Positions 11,731 to 22,081 are shown, counted from the first letter of the stretch. The stretch is DNA of 64,000 nucleotides from Mermis nigrescens (GCA_036768485.1 JAVLUZ010000548.1:496001-560000), one strand, 5' to 3'. The notes: generated from the letters alone by a model not told the origin. Made by a program: numbers and translations.

Positions 11731-11767
11731 TACGTAACTATCGACGCTGACGTTCAGTTACGTATTG
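11728..11767. repeat. Short hairpin
   Basis: AATACGTAACT and AGTTACGTATT form an 11-bp inverted repeat with an 18-base loop, immediately after the stop of the FAM3-like exon. It could be a terminal remnant of a small element. No T-run makes it a terminator. Confidence 0.5.
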
Positions 11768-11799
11768 CTATCCTGGCTGTCTGGGGCACGTATGCCACA

Positions 11800-12046
11800 C
11801 ACACCTGGGCGTCGGGGGTTTACGGGTATGCACCCTTCCCAGAAATCAAAATACCCCCAGAACTCAATTTTTCGTTTTTTAATTCAATTTTTCGTTTTTT
11901 TCGCAATTTTTTGATGCCAATGGATAGTGCTCGATGAGAAACGTCGAAAAGTGGTGTTTTTCCGCCAAACCATTATTTTTAAGGCCATTTTTTGACCTTT
12001 GAAAATTCCTGCACCCCCCCCCAGAATTTTCTTGCTGCCCACAATG
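11800..12046 (-). mobile_element. hAT-type MITE, GGTGGGCAGC family, reverse orientation
   Basis: It starts CACACCTGGGCGTCGGGG and ends GCTGCCCACAATG, with an exact 8-bp duplication ATGCCACA at 11792-11799 and 12047-12054. The interior has the family's core: CTCGATGAGAAACGTCGAAA, a CCATTTTTTGACCTTTGAAA block and C-runs near the end. Confidence 0.85.
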
Positions 12047-12273
12047 ATGCCACAGCGTCGTCAAACCCAAGCTAGCCAGAATCACCGATATTTTTTCCAT
12101 TCTGGGATCTAGAAAATCCCAAAGCCCCATGTATGTACGCAAGTTATCTTATTTTAAGTGTATAACAAATTTGATGTATAGGTATTTACATTTCAGAATA
12201 ATTGTAAAACAAAAGTACCTACATAAACCGGATGCAAAAATTTTGTACGCCTGATTGATAATGTTAAACCAAC

Positions 12274-12517
12274 CTGTTAACTGAAATTTGTACAAAGCTT
12301 TAACGTTCTCAATCAAATCAGGCCGTGATCAATGGTTGCAGCTTCTGAAACATTTCGGCAACAGCACCATTAGAATTTTTATGCTTGTCAGAAGTTAAAT
12401 TTCCCGAGCTGGGGCTTTTTGATGACTGACGAGCAGCTTGGCTTGAATCGCGGTCTAACAGCGACGCATATCGTACTTCGGCATCGGGAAGAAAAAAATC
12501 CAGCATCAATTCTCCAC
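12274..12517 (-). CDS. HSDL2: HSDL2 exon, linker between SDR and SCP2 domains (frameshifted)
   Basis: The acceptor TTGATTTGCAG precedes GGELMLDFFLPDAEVRY, equivalent to the segment after the SDR domain in HSDL2. A Ser/Lys-rich linker and NGAVAEMFQKLQPLIT follow, then PDLIENVKALYKFQLTG, the start of the SCP2-like region, before a donor (G|GTTGGT). AVAEMFQKLQ and PDLIENV are in different frames. The exon is 244 bp, one base too many for its flanking phases, so there is a one-base insertion near 12320-12330 or a sequencing error. The preceding exon ends in phase 1 (A|GT) and fits. The following SCP2 exons were not found to the left. Confidence 0.8.
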
Positions 12518-12751
12518 CTGCAAATCAAATCTTAAACAGATGCCTTATTCGTTGTCTTCAATAGATTTCCACGAAAATTACCATTTTTGTCTAGAAAAAA
12601 CATTTTTGATGAGATCGGTTTGGTTACATACATGTATTTTTACAAGCTGCCTTTTCAATTGATATTTGTCGACCAGCTTTTTTGAATTTCATCAAGGAGC
12701 TGTGCGATTCTCTTCTTCCAACTAGATGATAAATTTTAATGCGGTCGCAAG

Positions 12752-12995
12752 CATACGTGGGCAGCACCAAAATTCTGGGGGGAGGGGGTGCAAAATTTTT
12801 CAAAGGTTAAAAAATGGTCTTAAAACTAGTGGTATGGCGAAAAAACACCATTTTTCAACGTTTCTCATTGAGCACTATCCATTGGCATCAAAAAATTGCG
12901 AAAAAACAAAAAACCTTTTAAAAATTGAATTCTGGGGGTATTTTGGTTACTTGGGGGGGGGGGTGCAACTCCCCAACGTCCCACGCTCAGGTGTG
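12752..12995 (+). mobile_element. hAT-type MITE, GGTGGGCAGC family
   Basis: It runs from CATACGTGGGCAGC to CTCAGGTGTG, with an exact 8-bp duplication GTCGCAAG (12744-12751, 12996-13003). The core contains the family's AACGTTTCTCATTGAGCACT, and G-runs lie near both ends. It lies in an HSDL2 intron, 235 bp upstream of the 12274-12517 exon. Confidence 0.85.
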
Positions 12996-13074
12996 GTCGC
13001 AAGTTTTCAGATATACAACATAATACAACTTAATTTTCATAGTCCCTTTAATCGTGCTTTACTTACTATCTAAC

Positions 13075-13223
13075 CATATGTGGACAGCGACCAAACTCTG
13101 AGTGGTGTAAGATTGGCAAAAATCACAAAAAAACATGCCAAAAACTCAATTCTGGGGGTTTTATCGATTTAGACGGATCAATCGGATTCCCAGGGGGTTT
13201 TTGAATCTCCAAGCTCACGTGTG
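13075..13223 (+). mobile_element. Short hAT-type MITE, diverged GGTGGGC family member
   Basis: The ends CATATGTGGACAGC and CTCACGTGTG are flanked by TATCTAAC (13067-13074) and TATCTAAT (13224-13231), a duplication with one mismatch. At about 150 bp it lacks most of the core of the longer copies. Confidence 0.65.
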
Positions 13224-13231
13224 TATCTAAT

Positions 13232-13676
13232 CATTTCCACAATTGAGAATGTCCGATGTATACTACAATGCCGTTTTCTGTTTGTGTATAGCAGATTATC
13301 TTCGAGCTGTGCACGAAAAGCGACCTTGCTGCGAAGAAAGCAATTACTCTTGCAAAACGCATCTTAGCTTAGGTGCTATTCCTGCGAATTTAGGTCACTG
13401 TAGTTTTGATTTGATCCAAAGAAGTGAAAACTTATTGCACTTCTAAGTGTTTCTCGACAGGCTCTATTATAGAAAAAAATTATGGTGAAATGTTTAGATT
13501 AATTTCGAATTCTTATATGGAAAAAATGTAAATATAAAAAATAAAAATGAAAAAAAATCAGAAAATGTTCGCGCTATCTACAAATAGCTGACTACTTTCT
13601 CAATATCCTGACCGATGTCGATATAATACAAAAGCGAGTGCTCGGAAGGTGACCGGGATCGGACTTTTGAGACAAT
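13232..13676. other. HSDL2 intron sequence without recognised features
   Basis: A 67-codon plus-strand open frame (13243-13446) with several cysteines is present. It lacks convincing splice signals or a recognisable family, so I do not call it a gene. Confidence 0.4.
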
Positions 13677-13848
13677 CAGGCACGCAGCTGGCTGTCCTAT
13701 TTTGGGGGTGGACCAACACCAATTTTGGGGGGACTAAGCCCAAAAAGGCCAAAAACAGCACAAAATAACGTTTAAAAAGTCCTATTTTTCCGATTTTTTA
13801 ATTCTGGGGGAAGTCCGAATCCCCCATTACCCCAGAGATACGTACCTG
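13677..13848 (+). mobile_element. hAT-type MITE, CAGGCACGTAGC family
   Basis: The ends CAGGCACGCAGCTGG and (reverse complement) CAGGTACGTATC are inverted repeats. The interior shares CCTATTTTGGGG, CACCAATTTTGGGG and TTTAAAAAGTCCTATTTTTC with copies at 17685 and 35528. The flanking 8-mers no longer match, so it is an older or rearranged copy. Confidence 0.75.
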
Positions 13849-14403
13849 GGCTTAATACAAAAATGTTATGAATAAGTGTGTGTATGCATAAGTGCCACAG
13901 CAATTGTTGACTAAAACTTCTCAATAGCCAAATACGTAACATTTTTACCGTTCTTGATTAATTAAAACAGTTTTATAGTAAATAATCTCAATCCGTATGA
14001 AACAGAAGTGATTCTTCGTTGATCCGCTCGCGAATCATGTGCTCTAATCCATTCTGATGCACTATTTATTAATGAGTGCTTCTATCTCACATGGATTCTG
14101 GGAAACTTTTGGTAGTTTTCTAAATCGAAAGACATTATATTCTGACAAAGTACGCAAATTTTTCTCAAACAAATTGAGCAAGTATTTTCAGAGCAATCAA
14201 TCAGATCATTAATAAAAGATAAGTTATCTTGACAATAATTTCACTTTTAACGACAAGGATCATGACCTTCATTTTCAGAAAACGTGCAAGAATAAACTTC
14301 CGGGACTGCCGGATAAACATTAAAGTAACGACTCTGAGTGGCAATTTACTGTAGAATTCATCGTTTTCAATGCTCACATTAACTAAAACGTCTACGATGT
14401 GAG

Positions 14404-14752
14404 CACAGGTGGGCAATGCCGCGCCACCGGGTGGCGCCAGAAGGCACCTCGGTACTCTCAGAACCCCAATTGGGTGGCGCCAGAAAAAACAGCTTTTAAT
14501 TGGGGGGGATAGAATTTTTTGACCCAAAAATAAAAAAGTGAGAAAATGATACAACCAACCAACTGACCGGCCACCTAACCAGCCAACTAGCCAACCAAGC
14601 AAGCAACTAACCGACCAACCAACTAGCCCATTGCTCAACCAACCATTTAGCCAACCAACCAAACAATCATCCAACTATCGGCCAACCAACCAACCAACCT
14701 TAACGAAAGGGACCCCGGTACCTTCAGAACCAAAATCCATTGCCCAGGTATG
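14404..14752 (+). mobile_element. hAT-type MITE with CAGGTGGGCAATG ends
   Basis: It begins CACAGGTGGGCAATG and ends CCATTGCCCAGGTATG, with an exact 8-bp duplication GATGTGAG (14396-14403, 14753-14760). The subterminal region has two GGTGGCGCCAGAA copies on the left and CCCCGGTACCTTCAGAACC on the right. The middle is the CCAA-rich tandem array. Confidence 0.85.
14550..14700. repeat. Degenerate CCAA/CCAACTAG minisatellite
   Basis: About 150 bp of CCAACCAAC, CTAGCCAAC and similar units. The minus strand therefore reads as a spurious Gly/Trp/Val-rich open frame (14201-14674), which I reject as a gene. Confidence 0.85.
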
Positions 14753-14816
14753 GATGTGAGTATTAAGCGTCAATATTCAGTGAATATATTAATATACAAG
14801 ATTAAGAGGCACGTAT

Positions 14817-15427
14817 GTATCTCTGGGGGGAATGGGGGTTCAGATCATAGTTTCCCAAGGTCGAAAGTTCAGGGGGTGAAATCCCAAAATTTGAGACCAC
14901 TAAATTTAGAGTTCTAGCCTTTTTTGCAGGTCAAATATTAATAATGGCTAAAACATCCTATATATCATGTTTTCATGTGAAAAAAGTGCATTCTTAAGTA
15001 CTTTTTGCCCCATTCTGACTAGTTTCATCACTCTTGTAAGTAAAAAACATAAGAATTCATCGAAAATTTTGACTTTTCAACATAATTTTAACTTCATTCT
15101 AGGTATTTTATTGGAAAACAAAACAGAAATGTACTAGTCGGCGCGAAGCGCCGAAAATCTTCGCTGCTTTTGTACCCAAAATCATTGCAGAAAATGTTTG
15201 ATATCTCAAAATCATCTGACAGTGATTCAAGTCGCGGACTCTGAGGTGGGGGTAATACCCCTCACCCCCTATGGAAATGTGTGGTTCAGATCCCCCAAAT
15301 TAAAAAAAAATCGGAAAAATAAGACTTTTTAAACGTTATTTTGTGCTATTTTTGGCTTTTTTGGGCTTAGTAACCCCAAAAATCGGGGTTGGTCCCTTCC
15401 AAAATAGGACGACCAGCTACGTGCCTG
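14817..15427. mobile_element. Longer CAGGCACGTAGC-family element
   Basis: The left end AGGCACGTATGTATC and the right end CCAGCTACGTGCCTG are inverted. Right-half sequence (TTTAAACGTTATTTTGTGCT) matches the short copies of the family. The interior also has a GGCGCGAAGCGCCG palindrome at 15138 and a module with CATAGTTTCCCAAGGTC shared with about 28.75 kb. No flanking duplication could be fixed. Confidence 0.6.
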
Positions 15428-15698
15428 AATATTACGTGAATATACACAAACTAAAGACCATTTATTTTTATTAGATATTCTCGTCCGATCATTATCATGT
15501 CAGAAGCACCATTACTTTGTCGAATTTCGGGAACTTAAGCTGCTGAACGATTAAAAAATATGTACTATGTACTTCCACATTTAAAATCAAAACTTTGAAA
15601 ATAAAAAATAAAAAACAATGATTAATTGCTCATTTATAGGTATATAGGTAATTAAACACATGTATTAAAACAACCGAGGGGGCTTATTCATATACAGC

Positions 15699-15877
15699 CT
15701 GACGTGGGGGGTTTAAGGGTTTACGCACCCTCCAGAATCCGGTAGACCCCATAAAATCGACAAAACCCCAGAATTGAATTTTTGACATGTTTTTGAGATT
15801 TTAGGCATGCTTTTCGGGACTTTTGTCATTTTTACCCCATCCAGACCCCCAGAATTAGATCGCTGACCATGTATGGC
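15699..15877 (-). mobile_element. Diverged MITE, GGTGGGC family, reverse orientation
   Basis: It runs from CTGACGTGGGGGGTTTAAGG to GCTGACCATGTATG and has family-like C-runs and CCAGAATT blocks. Boundaries are approximate and no duplication was found. Confidence 0.5.
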
Positions 15878-16480
15878 TGTAGGTATTTTAAGAATTATGT
15901 AATCAGTCAAATAAGAATCCGAACAAAGCGGGAAATTTCAGGGTTTTCAAAGCGCATACCTGGAGCGTCACGAATACACGATTCTAATAAATCTGGCGCG
16001 AAGCGCTTTAAATTTTGGGCTTTTTTCGCCGAAAATGCGTAAGGTATTAAAGTAATTAAGTTTTGTCCCAAATTATTTTTATATGATATAAAGGAGACGA
16101 TAAAATTCTTCCTGCTCTTAAAGCCTCATAGGCTTATGCAGTTTCGTAAAGAAACTTCATGAAAAATAAAAAGCGTTTTTCCCGGAAAGTTTACTACTTC
16201 AAGAGGCAGTTTGTACATTAAAGAAATTTCTCACTCTTTTTCACGATTTTTGACGCCATTAAATAGAGCTGAACGAGGAAGGTCGGACTTGTTGATACCA
16301 AGACCTTTTCAGCACTTCTTTGACCGCAAAAATTTTCGGACCCAAAGACTCCATCAGAATTTAGGCGCTGCATATGTACGAGTATATAGCCGACAACAGG
16401 AAATTTTGAAATTGTGTTTCTGTACTAAGCATTATGGTTTTGAAAAAAAAGCAAAATAATAACTTAGAAAACCTGCCTAC
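15878..16480. other. HSDL2 intron sequence
   Basis: It holds one GGCGCGAAGCGC palindrome (about 15997) and otherwise AT-rich sequence. An 82-codon plus-strand frame (16211-16459) has no recognisable family. Confidence 0.4.
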
Positions 16481-16739
16481 GGCATAAGCGGCACCAAAAT
16501 TGGGGGAGGGGTGCAAGATTTTTCAAAAATCCAAAAATAGCCTTAAAAATGGTCGTACGGCGAAAAAACACCATTTTTCAGCGTTTCCCATCGAGCACTA
16601 TCCATTGGCATCAAAAAATTGCGAAAAAAACATAACAATTTAAAAAAATGAATTCTGGGGGGTATTTTGCTTTCTGGGGGGTATTTTGGTTTTTCTGGGG
16701 GGGGTGCATACCCCAAACCCACCTCCACGCCCAGGTGTT
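16481..16739 (+). mobile_element. hAT-type MITE, GGTGGGCAGC family
   Basis: It starts GGCATAAGCGGCACC, carries the family core (CGTTTCCCATCGAGCACTAT) and G-runs, and ends CCCAGGTGTT. The flanks CTGCCTAC (16473-16480) and CCGCCTAC (16740-16747) match at seven of eight bases. Confidence 0.75.
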
Positions 16740-17377
16740 CCGCCTACCACAAGAAAAGCTTCAAAATTGCAGATTAATCAGGTTGCAAATACAAAAGAAA
16801 TCTGCCTTGTTGGTCATTTTTATTGCGATTCGAGAATTCTCCATTTTGACCGTAGAGGAAAGTTATGAAAATTACAACTTTTTGTCATTTAGGAGAGAAC
16901 TGCCTTCCACTGCACGAATAAAATCACTGTTCTACGATGATGCAAAACTTCACTGGACTTTGTTAGCTAAGTTAACTAGGAAAGTTGACTAAAATTCGAA
17001 AGATAATTCGTCGATTTTTGAAAAAAATTCTAGTCACTTTAAGTGTAAACGGGAATTGAGAGCACGCAGAAGCAATTTTACTGCAGAATGTATTAAAATT
17101 AATGTATTTTTATAATTTTTTATTTTTGTTATAATCAGTTTTCCCGGACTATGTAAAAATACCAACAAAAGTTATGCTTTTGCTTTTGATTTTTTTACTA
17201 AACATATTTAATGACACTTTAGAATTTTAAACAGTGAAAAATGTTCTATAGTATGACAAAAATCAGAAGGCCATCGAATTCAAAAGCTAATAGGATATGA
17301 CGAAACCTACGTAAATCATATGTACAGCACGTTATGATATTAAATATTATTTTATTAAAAGTAATACGAAGACTAAC

Positions 17378-17581
17378 TCGACTTCGGATTTTCAGCGTAT
17401 TGATCAAAATCAGTAACTCCAACTTCTTTAAGCAATTCTTCGTCCACATGAAATTGACCAGTAGAACTTCGAGAATCTCGGGTCAGAATAACATAAGCAG
17501 CGTCAGCCATAATGTCCACCTTCCTGCACTTACTCCTTACACTTTCAGTGCCTATCAATTTCATGGCGGCGGTCCAGATGG
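17378..17581 (-). CDS. HSDL2: HSDL2 exon, C-terminal part of the SDR domain
   Basis: It is read from the acceptor TTATTTTAAG. The first codons complete G|CC and give AIWTAAMKLIGTES, then SKCRKVDIMADAAYVIL and GQFHVDEELLKEVGVTDF, ending QYAENPKS at a GTTAGT donor (phase 1). This is the SDR C-terminal half of HSDL2, including the conserved TAAM and CRKVDIMADAAY blocks. The 204-bp exon joins both neighbours in phase. Upstream in the intron is the 1.9-kb hAT element. Confidence 0.9.
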
Positions 17582-17684
17582 CTTAAAATAATCAATAAAT
17601 AAATATAACCAATGCAATAATTTCATACAGCATATGTATCTATCTAAAAGCACCCGGCGTATGCAATAAAAATGGAATGATGCA

Positions 17685-17863
17685 CAGGCACGTAGCCGGC
17701 CGTTCTATTTTGGGGGGACCAACACCAATTTTTGGGGGGACTAAGCCAAAAAACACAACAAAAAATAGCACAAAATAAGGTTTAAAAAGTCATATTTTTT
17801 CGATTTTTCTGAATTTGAGGGGGTCCGACCGAACCTTTCCATTCCCCCGGAGATACGCGCCTG
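17685..17863 (+). mobile_element. hAT-type MITE, CAGGCACGTAGC family
   Basis: It runs from CAGGCACGTAGCCGG to GATACGCGCCTG. The flanks ATGATGCA (17677-17684) and ACGATGCA (17864-17871) form an 8-bp duplication with one mismatch. The core matches the copies at 13677 and 35528. Confidence 0.8.
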
Positions 17864-17908
17864 ACGATGCACATAAGGGCATAGGGAGGGGTGAGAGGGT
17901 GTATTAAC

Positions 17909-18191
17909 CATAGGTGGGCAGCACCGAAATTCTGGGGAGAGGGATGGGGGTGAAAAAATTTCTGGGGGGGGGGGCAGAAAAAATTGTCTAAGGTCAAAAA
18001 ATGGTCTTAAAAGTGGTCGTATGGTGAAAAAAACACCATTTTTCGACGTTTCTCATTGAGCACTATCCAATGGCATCAAAAATCGCTAAAAAATTAAAAA
18101 ATCAGTTGAATTCTAGGGGGTGTATTTTGATTTCTGGGGGGTATTCCAATTTCAGGGGGTGCATGCATACCCCCCAAACCCCCCACGTGTG
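17909..18191 (+). mobile_element. hAT-type MITE, GGTGGGCAGC family, long copy
   Basis: It starts CATAGGTGGGCAGCACC and ends CCCCACGTGTG, with an exact duplication GTATTAAC (17901-17908, 18192-18199). It is a fuller copy than most, with the left G-run block duplicated and the ACGTTTCTCATTGAGCACT core intact. Confidence 0.88.
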
Positions 18192-18199
18192 GTATTAAC

Positions 18200-19192
18200 C
18201 CTACCTTAAACTTGGAAGAAGCGGGCACTGTCTAGCAATTTTAGTGAAATATAAGTTGCTGCCGGAAAAATTCCGATTTTTTAGTGGAAAAATCAGCTCA
18301 CTTAATGAAATTTCCCGTCAACCTGGTCAGTTTACTGCAAAAGTGTTAACTTTTTCATAGTCTTATACTTTTTGCCAATTGCTTGTCATATAATAATGAC
18401 TTTTTGCTTAAAACATTCTCTAAACAAAGCAATTTTTCGCCCAGGAATGACATTTTAACATGCTAAAGTAAATAACAATATCAACATATTACTTAATAAA
18501 AACGCATGTTATGACCTGTTTACTGTGAGAACCTTTTCGAATTTCACCTCCCTCTGGCCATCCCTACCTTGCCCATCTATGGAACGATGGCGCCATTTCT
18601 AGATATTGGCACACTGCAATTTTTTTTCTTAGATCTACCGTCTAAACAATTATGTAAAAAAAAGTAGAAAAAATTATTGTCAAAAACAAGAAATTATGAG
18701 TAAATGTGATGCGGAAAGAATTATGAAGAATAACAAAAAGATATACGGCTATGATAATTATGAAGAATTAAGGAGTATGCCTTTCAAAAATTTATTTACA
18801 AATTTTTAATTTATATATTTAAAATACGTGATCAATTTGAAACTAACTAAATGTGTATTTTACAACTTCAGACAACAATTCTATTATTGATCATTGCTGG
18901 TAAAGTATCTAAGAGTCCATGTCGCTTGAACGACCACTAAAGAGAGAAATAAACAGAAAATGATGAACAAATCTCACTATCCATTGACGGCAACCACTAA
19001 TTTACGAAAATTGCATGTTTTATTCCCAGAGTATAACACGAAAAATAACGTTCTGACCTCGGGCAGTGACAAATCAGTAAAAAATGTCCAAAATATTCGC
19101 AAAAGTGCTTGAAATCGACCAGGAATGATCAATTATGGTAGTTTTACGTTGTTTAAACTTTTTTGGACCAAAAGCCATTTTAGCTCAAGAAG
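18200..19192. other. HSDL2 intron sequence without recognised features
   Basis: AT-rich, with no repeat family, exon or RNA gene recognised. Confidence 0.45.
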
Positions 19193-19678
19193 ATATCTAG
19201 TAGGGATGCAACGGATCCGGGTTTTCCAATAATATCGGATCCGGATCCGTACAATTCAAAATAACGGATCCGGATCCATAAAATTTAAAATAACGGATCC
19301 GGATCCGGATCTTTAATTATTAAAATAACGGATAATAACGGATCCGGATCCATGAATATGCATTATGAACGCTTAATTTTTTTAATACTTAAATTTTTGT
19401 TCGCAAGTACATGGTGCTCATTAGTTTCAGAAGCAGAATTACTGTAGGATGATGAAATAAGCAAAGCTGCATGAGCTTGGTTCAGTGGTCCGGATTGATC
19501 TTAATTCGGCTGTAGCTTGAAAAATTGCGAATCTGGCGTCTTCCTCTCATTAATCGGAAATGCCAAAAAGCATTTCTAGTCCTATCTGAAACTATTTTAC
19601 GCTAGCTGATAACGAAACTAAATCGCAATGTAATCGCTGCGCAGCAAAGCTTTCCAGAAGCGGTGGAGGGGTACCACC

Positions 19679-20431
19679 CAGTGTTTTTTTTGTACAAGGT
19701 CCGTTTGTACATGTACAGAGATAGTCCCCAAAAGTCTTTGTACATTTAGTACATGCAAAGTTTTGTGTACTATAGTACAGTAGCGATTTTAGTGTGGTAA
19801 AACAGGGTTTTCGATCTTTGGTAGCGTATTTTATCTAATTTCTGGGTTTCTGACGCCAAAAATTATTAAAAATTGTCTCAAAACGGCGCGAAGCGCCGAA
19901 TAATTTGACATCTTTCCATTCTAAATGCAAATTCTGCTATTTTAAAGATATATAGGACAAACAATTACTCATTTTGGCGCGAAGCGCCCGAAATTTTTGG
20001 GAATTTTACACCTTTTTACAGTTTTTGTCTTCCCAAAAATCTTTGTACATTTTGTACACACAAATTTTAGGGTACTATAATATGGTACAGTAGCGATTTT
20101 AGTGTGTTAAACACAGAGTTGATCGACTTTTGGTAGTGTATTTTAGCAAATTTCTGCGTCTCCAAGTGCGAAAATCACTATCATCTTAAAACGGCGCAAA
20201 GCGCCGAAAAATTTGACATTTTTCCTTTTGAAATCCAATTTCTGCCATTGTAAAGACATGTATATACAACACACAGTTACTCATTTCGGCGCAAAGCGCC
20301 GAAAAGTTTTGCGAATTTCAGACCTTTTTTGCAATTTTTGTCTTCCCAAAAATCTTTGTACATGTACAAAGACGGTCCCGAAAAGTTTTTGTACATCGGG
20401 AAAAATCTTTTCCGAGTACAAAAAAACACTG
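19679..20431. mobile_element. hAT-type element (GTACAAAG family) nested in copy 1
   Basis: The ends CAGTGTTTTTTTTGTAC and (reverse complement) CAGTGTTTTTTTGTACT are flanked by the exact duplication GTACCACC (19671-19678, 20432-20439). It is 753 bp, the same length as the copy at 44414-45166. The interior has repeated half-units, each with a TTTGTACAT motif, ATAGTACAGTAGCGATTTTAG and a GGCGCGAAGCGCC palindrome (19885, 19976, 20193, 20289). Confidence 0.9.
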
Positions 20432-20439
20432 GTACCACC

Positions 20440-20556
20440 TGTATGAAAAAGCGTCTGCAAACTAAGCATGCGGCGGACTATAAAAAGTTCAAAGCAGAGG
20501 AGTCCCAGCAGATCGAAGAAAAGGAAAGAGGTATTCTTGTTAAGCACAGATTGTAG
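20440..20556 (+). pseudogene. BED zinc-finger remnant of a hAT transposase
   Basis: The frame reads TTCMKKRLQTKHAADYKKF followed by a Glu/Gln-rich stretch, the second half of a BED-type finger (L-x-T-K-H...Y). Just before the nested insertion, a different frame gives CNRCAAKLSRSGGG, which supplies the C-x2-C half. The two halves are separated by the 753-bp insertion and a frame change. BED fingers bind DNA in many hAT transposases, which supports the hAT assignment of the host element. Weak similarity to later hAT transposase sequence follows at about 20735-20885. No catalytic core is left. Confidence 0.6.
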
Positions 20557-21167
20557 AAGATTCGCGTCAGGCATGTCTACTTTCCTTTGCAGAAAAACGC
20601 GCAGATTGCGAAAAGACTGCTTTGAAACATGAAAAACAAAAGGTGCAAATGACAATGGAAGCATGCTTACTTGCTGTATGAAATATTTTATTTTTATGAG
20701 AGGATTCCTAATTAACTTATGTACGATTTAAGGGTAAAAAATGGAATAACGATGATGCAAGATCAATTGATATAGATGAGCGGTTAGTTGAGCTTATGAC
20801 TTTGAGCAATCTATCACTTTCTTTGGTTGCAGAAAAGCTGCTGTTTCTTAAATACAATTTGCCTGTCATTGAATTTGAGTATTAAGTCAATCAAAGTAAA
20901 GCTTTTGTCTCATAATGATGTTGTTTCTTCAATACAATTCAAGTTCTAATGATCTTTTATCACAATCTCTTGGATCCGTTTAGGATCCGTTTTAAACTGT
21001 AAAAATAACGGATCCGGATCCGGATTATTTAAAACCGGATCAGATCTTATTTTTAAAATACCGGATCCGGATCCGGAACAACGGATCTTAATTTTCAAAA
21101 TAAATAATACCGGATAATAACGGATCCGGATATCCGTTGCATCCCTAATATCTAGCGGACTGACTCC

Positions 21168-21240
21168 TAGCATACATGTAACGGCTCTAATTTGGGGGGG
21201 GTGGAGTTCCGTCCACATTCAAAGAGGAAAATGCCCACCA
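21168..21240 (+). repeat. One end of a CATACATGTAACGG-family element
   Basis: GCATACATGTAACGGCTCTAA followed by a G-run matches the left ends at 27300 and 30613. The other end was not found, so it is a truncated copy. Confidence 0.5.
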
Positions 21241-21351
21241 ATTTTTGGTAAAAAACGGCCAAAATCACGTCTAAAAACGGCCAAAAATCAGACTTTTCAA
21301 GTGCAGCTATGGTGATCAGTGTACATTTATACTGAAGTACCTACATAGATA

Positions 21352-21753
21352 CAGTGGTCGCCATGAAAGATGACGCGCCATCACCCTCAGAATTATAATG
21401 GATGGTGCGTCGCGAGCGCCGCGTTACGTCCATCATGCGCCATCATCTCTTTTTTCTATTCAGCGCCATTAACCTCCATCATCCCGTTAATCTGGCGATG
21501 CGGACGGCGCAAGTTAGCTATTAATAGCACCAACAAGAAGGAAACGCGCCTGCATTCACGTGCGCGCTTCCTTGTTGGTGCTATTAATAGCTAAATCGCG
21601 CCGTCCGCATCGCCAGATTAACGGGATGATGGAGGTTAATGGGCTGAATAGAAAAAGAGATGATGGCGCATGATGGACGTAACGCGGCGCTCGCGACGCA
21701 CCATCCATATAATTCTGAGGGTGATGGCGCGTCATCTTTCATGGCGACCACTG
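21352..21753. mobile_element. Foldback Tc1/mariner-like MITE
   Basis: Two nearly perfect inverted arms of about 190 bp (21352-21545 and 21560-21753) meet at a small centre containing CACGTG. The termini are CAGTGGTCGCCATGAAAG, and TA dinucleotides flank both ends, as expected for Tc1/mariner-type insertion. Arm divergence is very low, so it is young or gene-converted. It ends 54 bp from an HSDL2 exon. Confidence 0.9.
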
Positions 21754-21806
21754 TACATAAATACACGTCGAGTAAGAGAGTAATAAGTATAAAAGTAATC
21801 GCTTGC

Positions 21807-21908
21807 CTGTTCTAGGCCATAAAGCATTCACAGCAATGTTTGATGGTTTTAACTCGGCTGACATTCCCAATACGCACATGGACATGCCATATTTGGCCAT
21901 TGAGTAAG
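21807..21908 (-). CDS. HSDL2: HSDL2 exon with the catalytic YxxxK motif (GC donor)
   Basis: After the acceptor ATGTTTGTAG the 102-bp exon encodes AYSMAKYGMSMCVLGMSAEL and then NIAVNALWPRT. YSMAK is the SDR catalytic Tyr-x3-Lys pair, and NALWP is the typical HSDL2 continuation. The exon ends ACAG followed by GCAAGC rather than GT, so the intron uses a GC-AG boundary. The phase (G|CC) joins the 17378-17581 exon perfectly, which supports the unusual donor. A foldback MITE lies 54 bp downstream in the intron. Confidence 0.9.
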
Positions 21909-22081
21909 CTACAAACATTAAAAACATAAAATGGAAAACGATAAGGACAGAAAATTTTGGCGATCAGGTAATAATATAAACCAGAAGTGAAAAACGACTA
22001 ATTGATAAATTTCGCGTAATAATCACGCAGTTCAGTCGCAAAAAAATATGGTAAACACGGCAAAATTCAGAGAGTTGTGAG

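Larger units (their letters stand above)
19201..21147 (+). mobile_element. hAT element with GGATCC arrays, copy 1 (BED-type)
   Basis: TIRs TAGGGATGCAACGGAT are flanked by the exact 8-bp duplication ATATCTAG (19193-19200, 21148-21155). Subterminal arrays of CGGATCCGGATCC lie at 19215-19355 and 20985-21140. The interior holds a broken BED-finger coding remnant interrupted by a nested 753-bp element. It is a deletion derivative of a hAT transposon. A second copy lies inverted at 43724-45609. Confidence 0.9.

Noticed and set aside
14201..14674. 157-codon minus-strand open frame rich in Gly, Trp and Val
   Set aside because: It is the translation of the CCAA-type minisatellite and a MITE; the low-complexity composition is not that of a real protein.
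20281..20664. 127-codon minus-strand frame, also present at 44181-44528
   Set aside because: It is antisense to the BED-finger remnant and duplicated only because the hAT element is duplicated.
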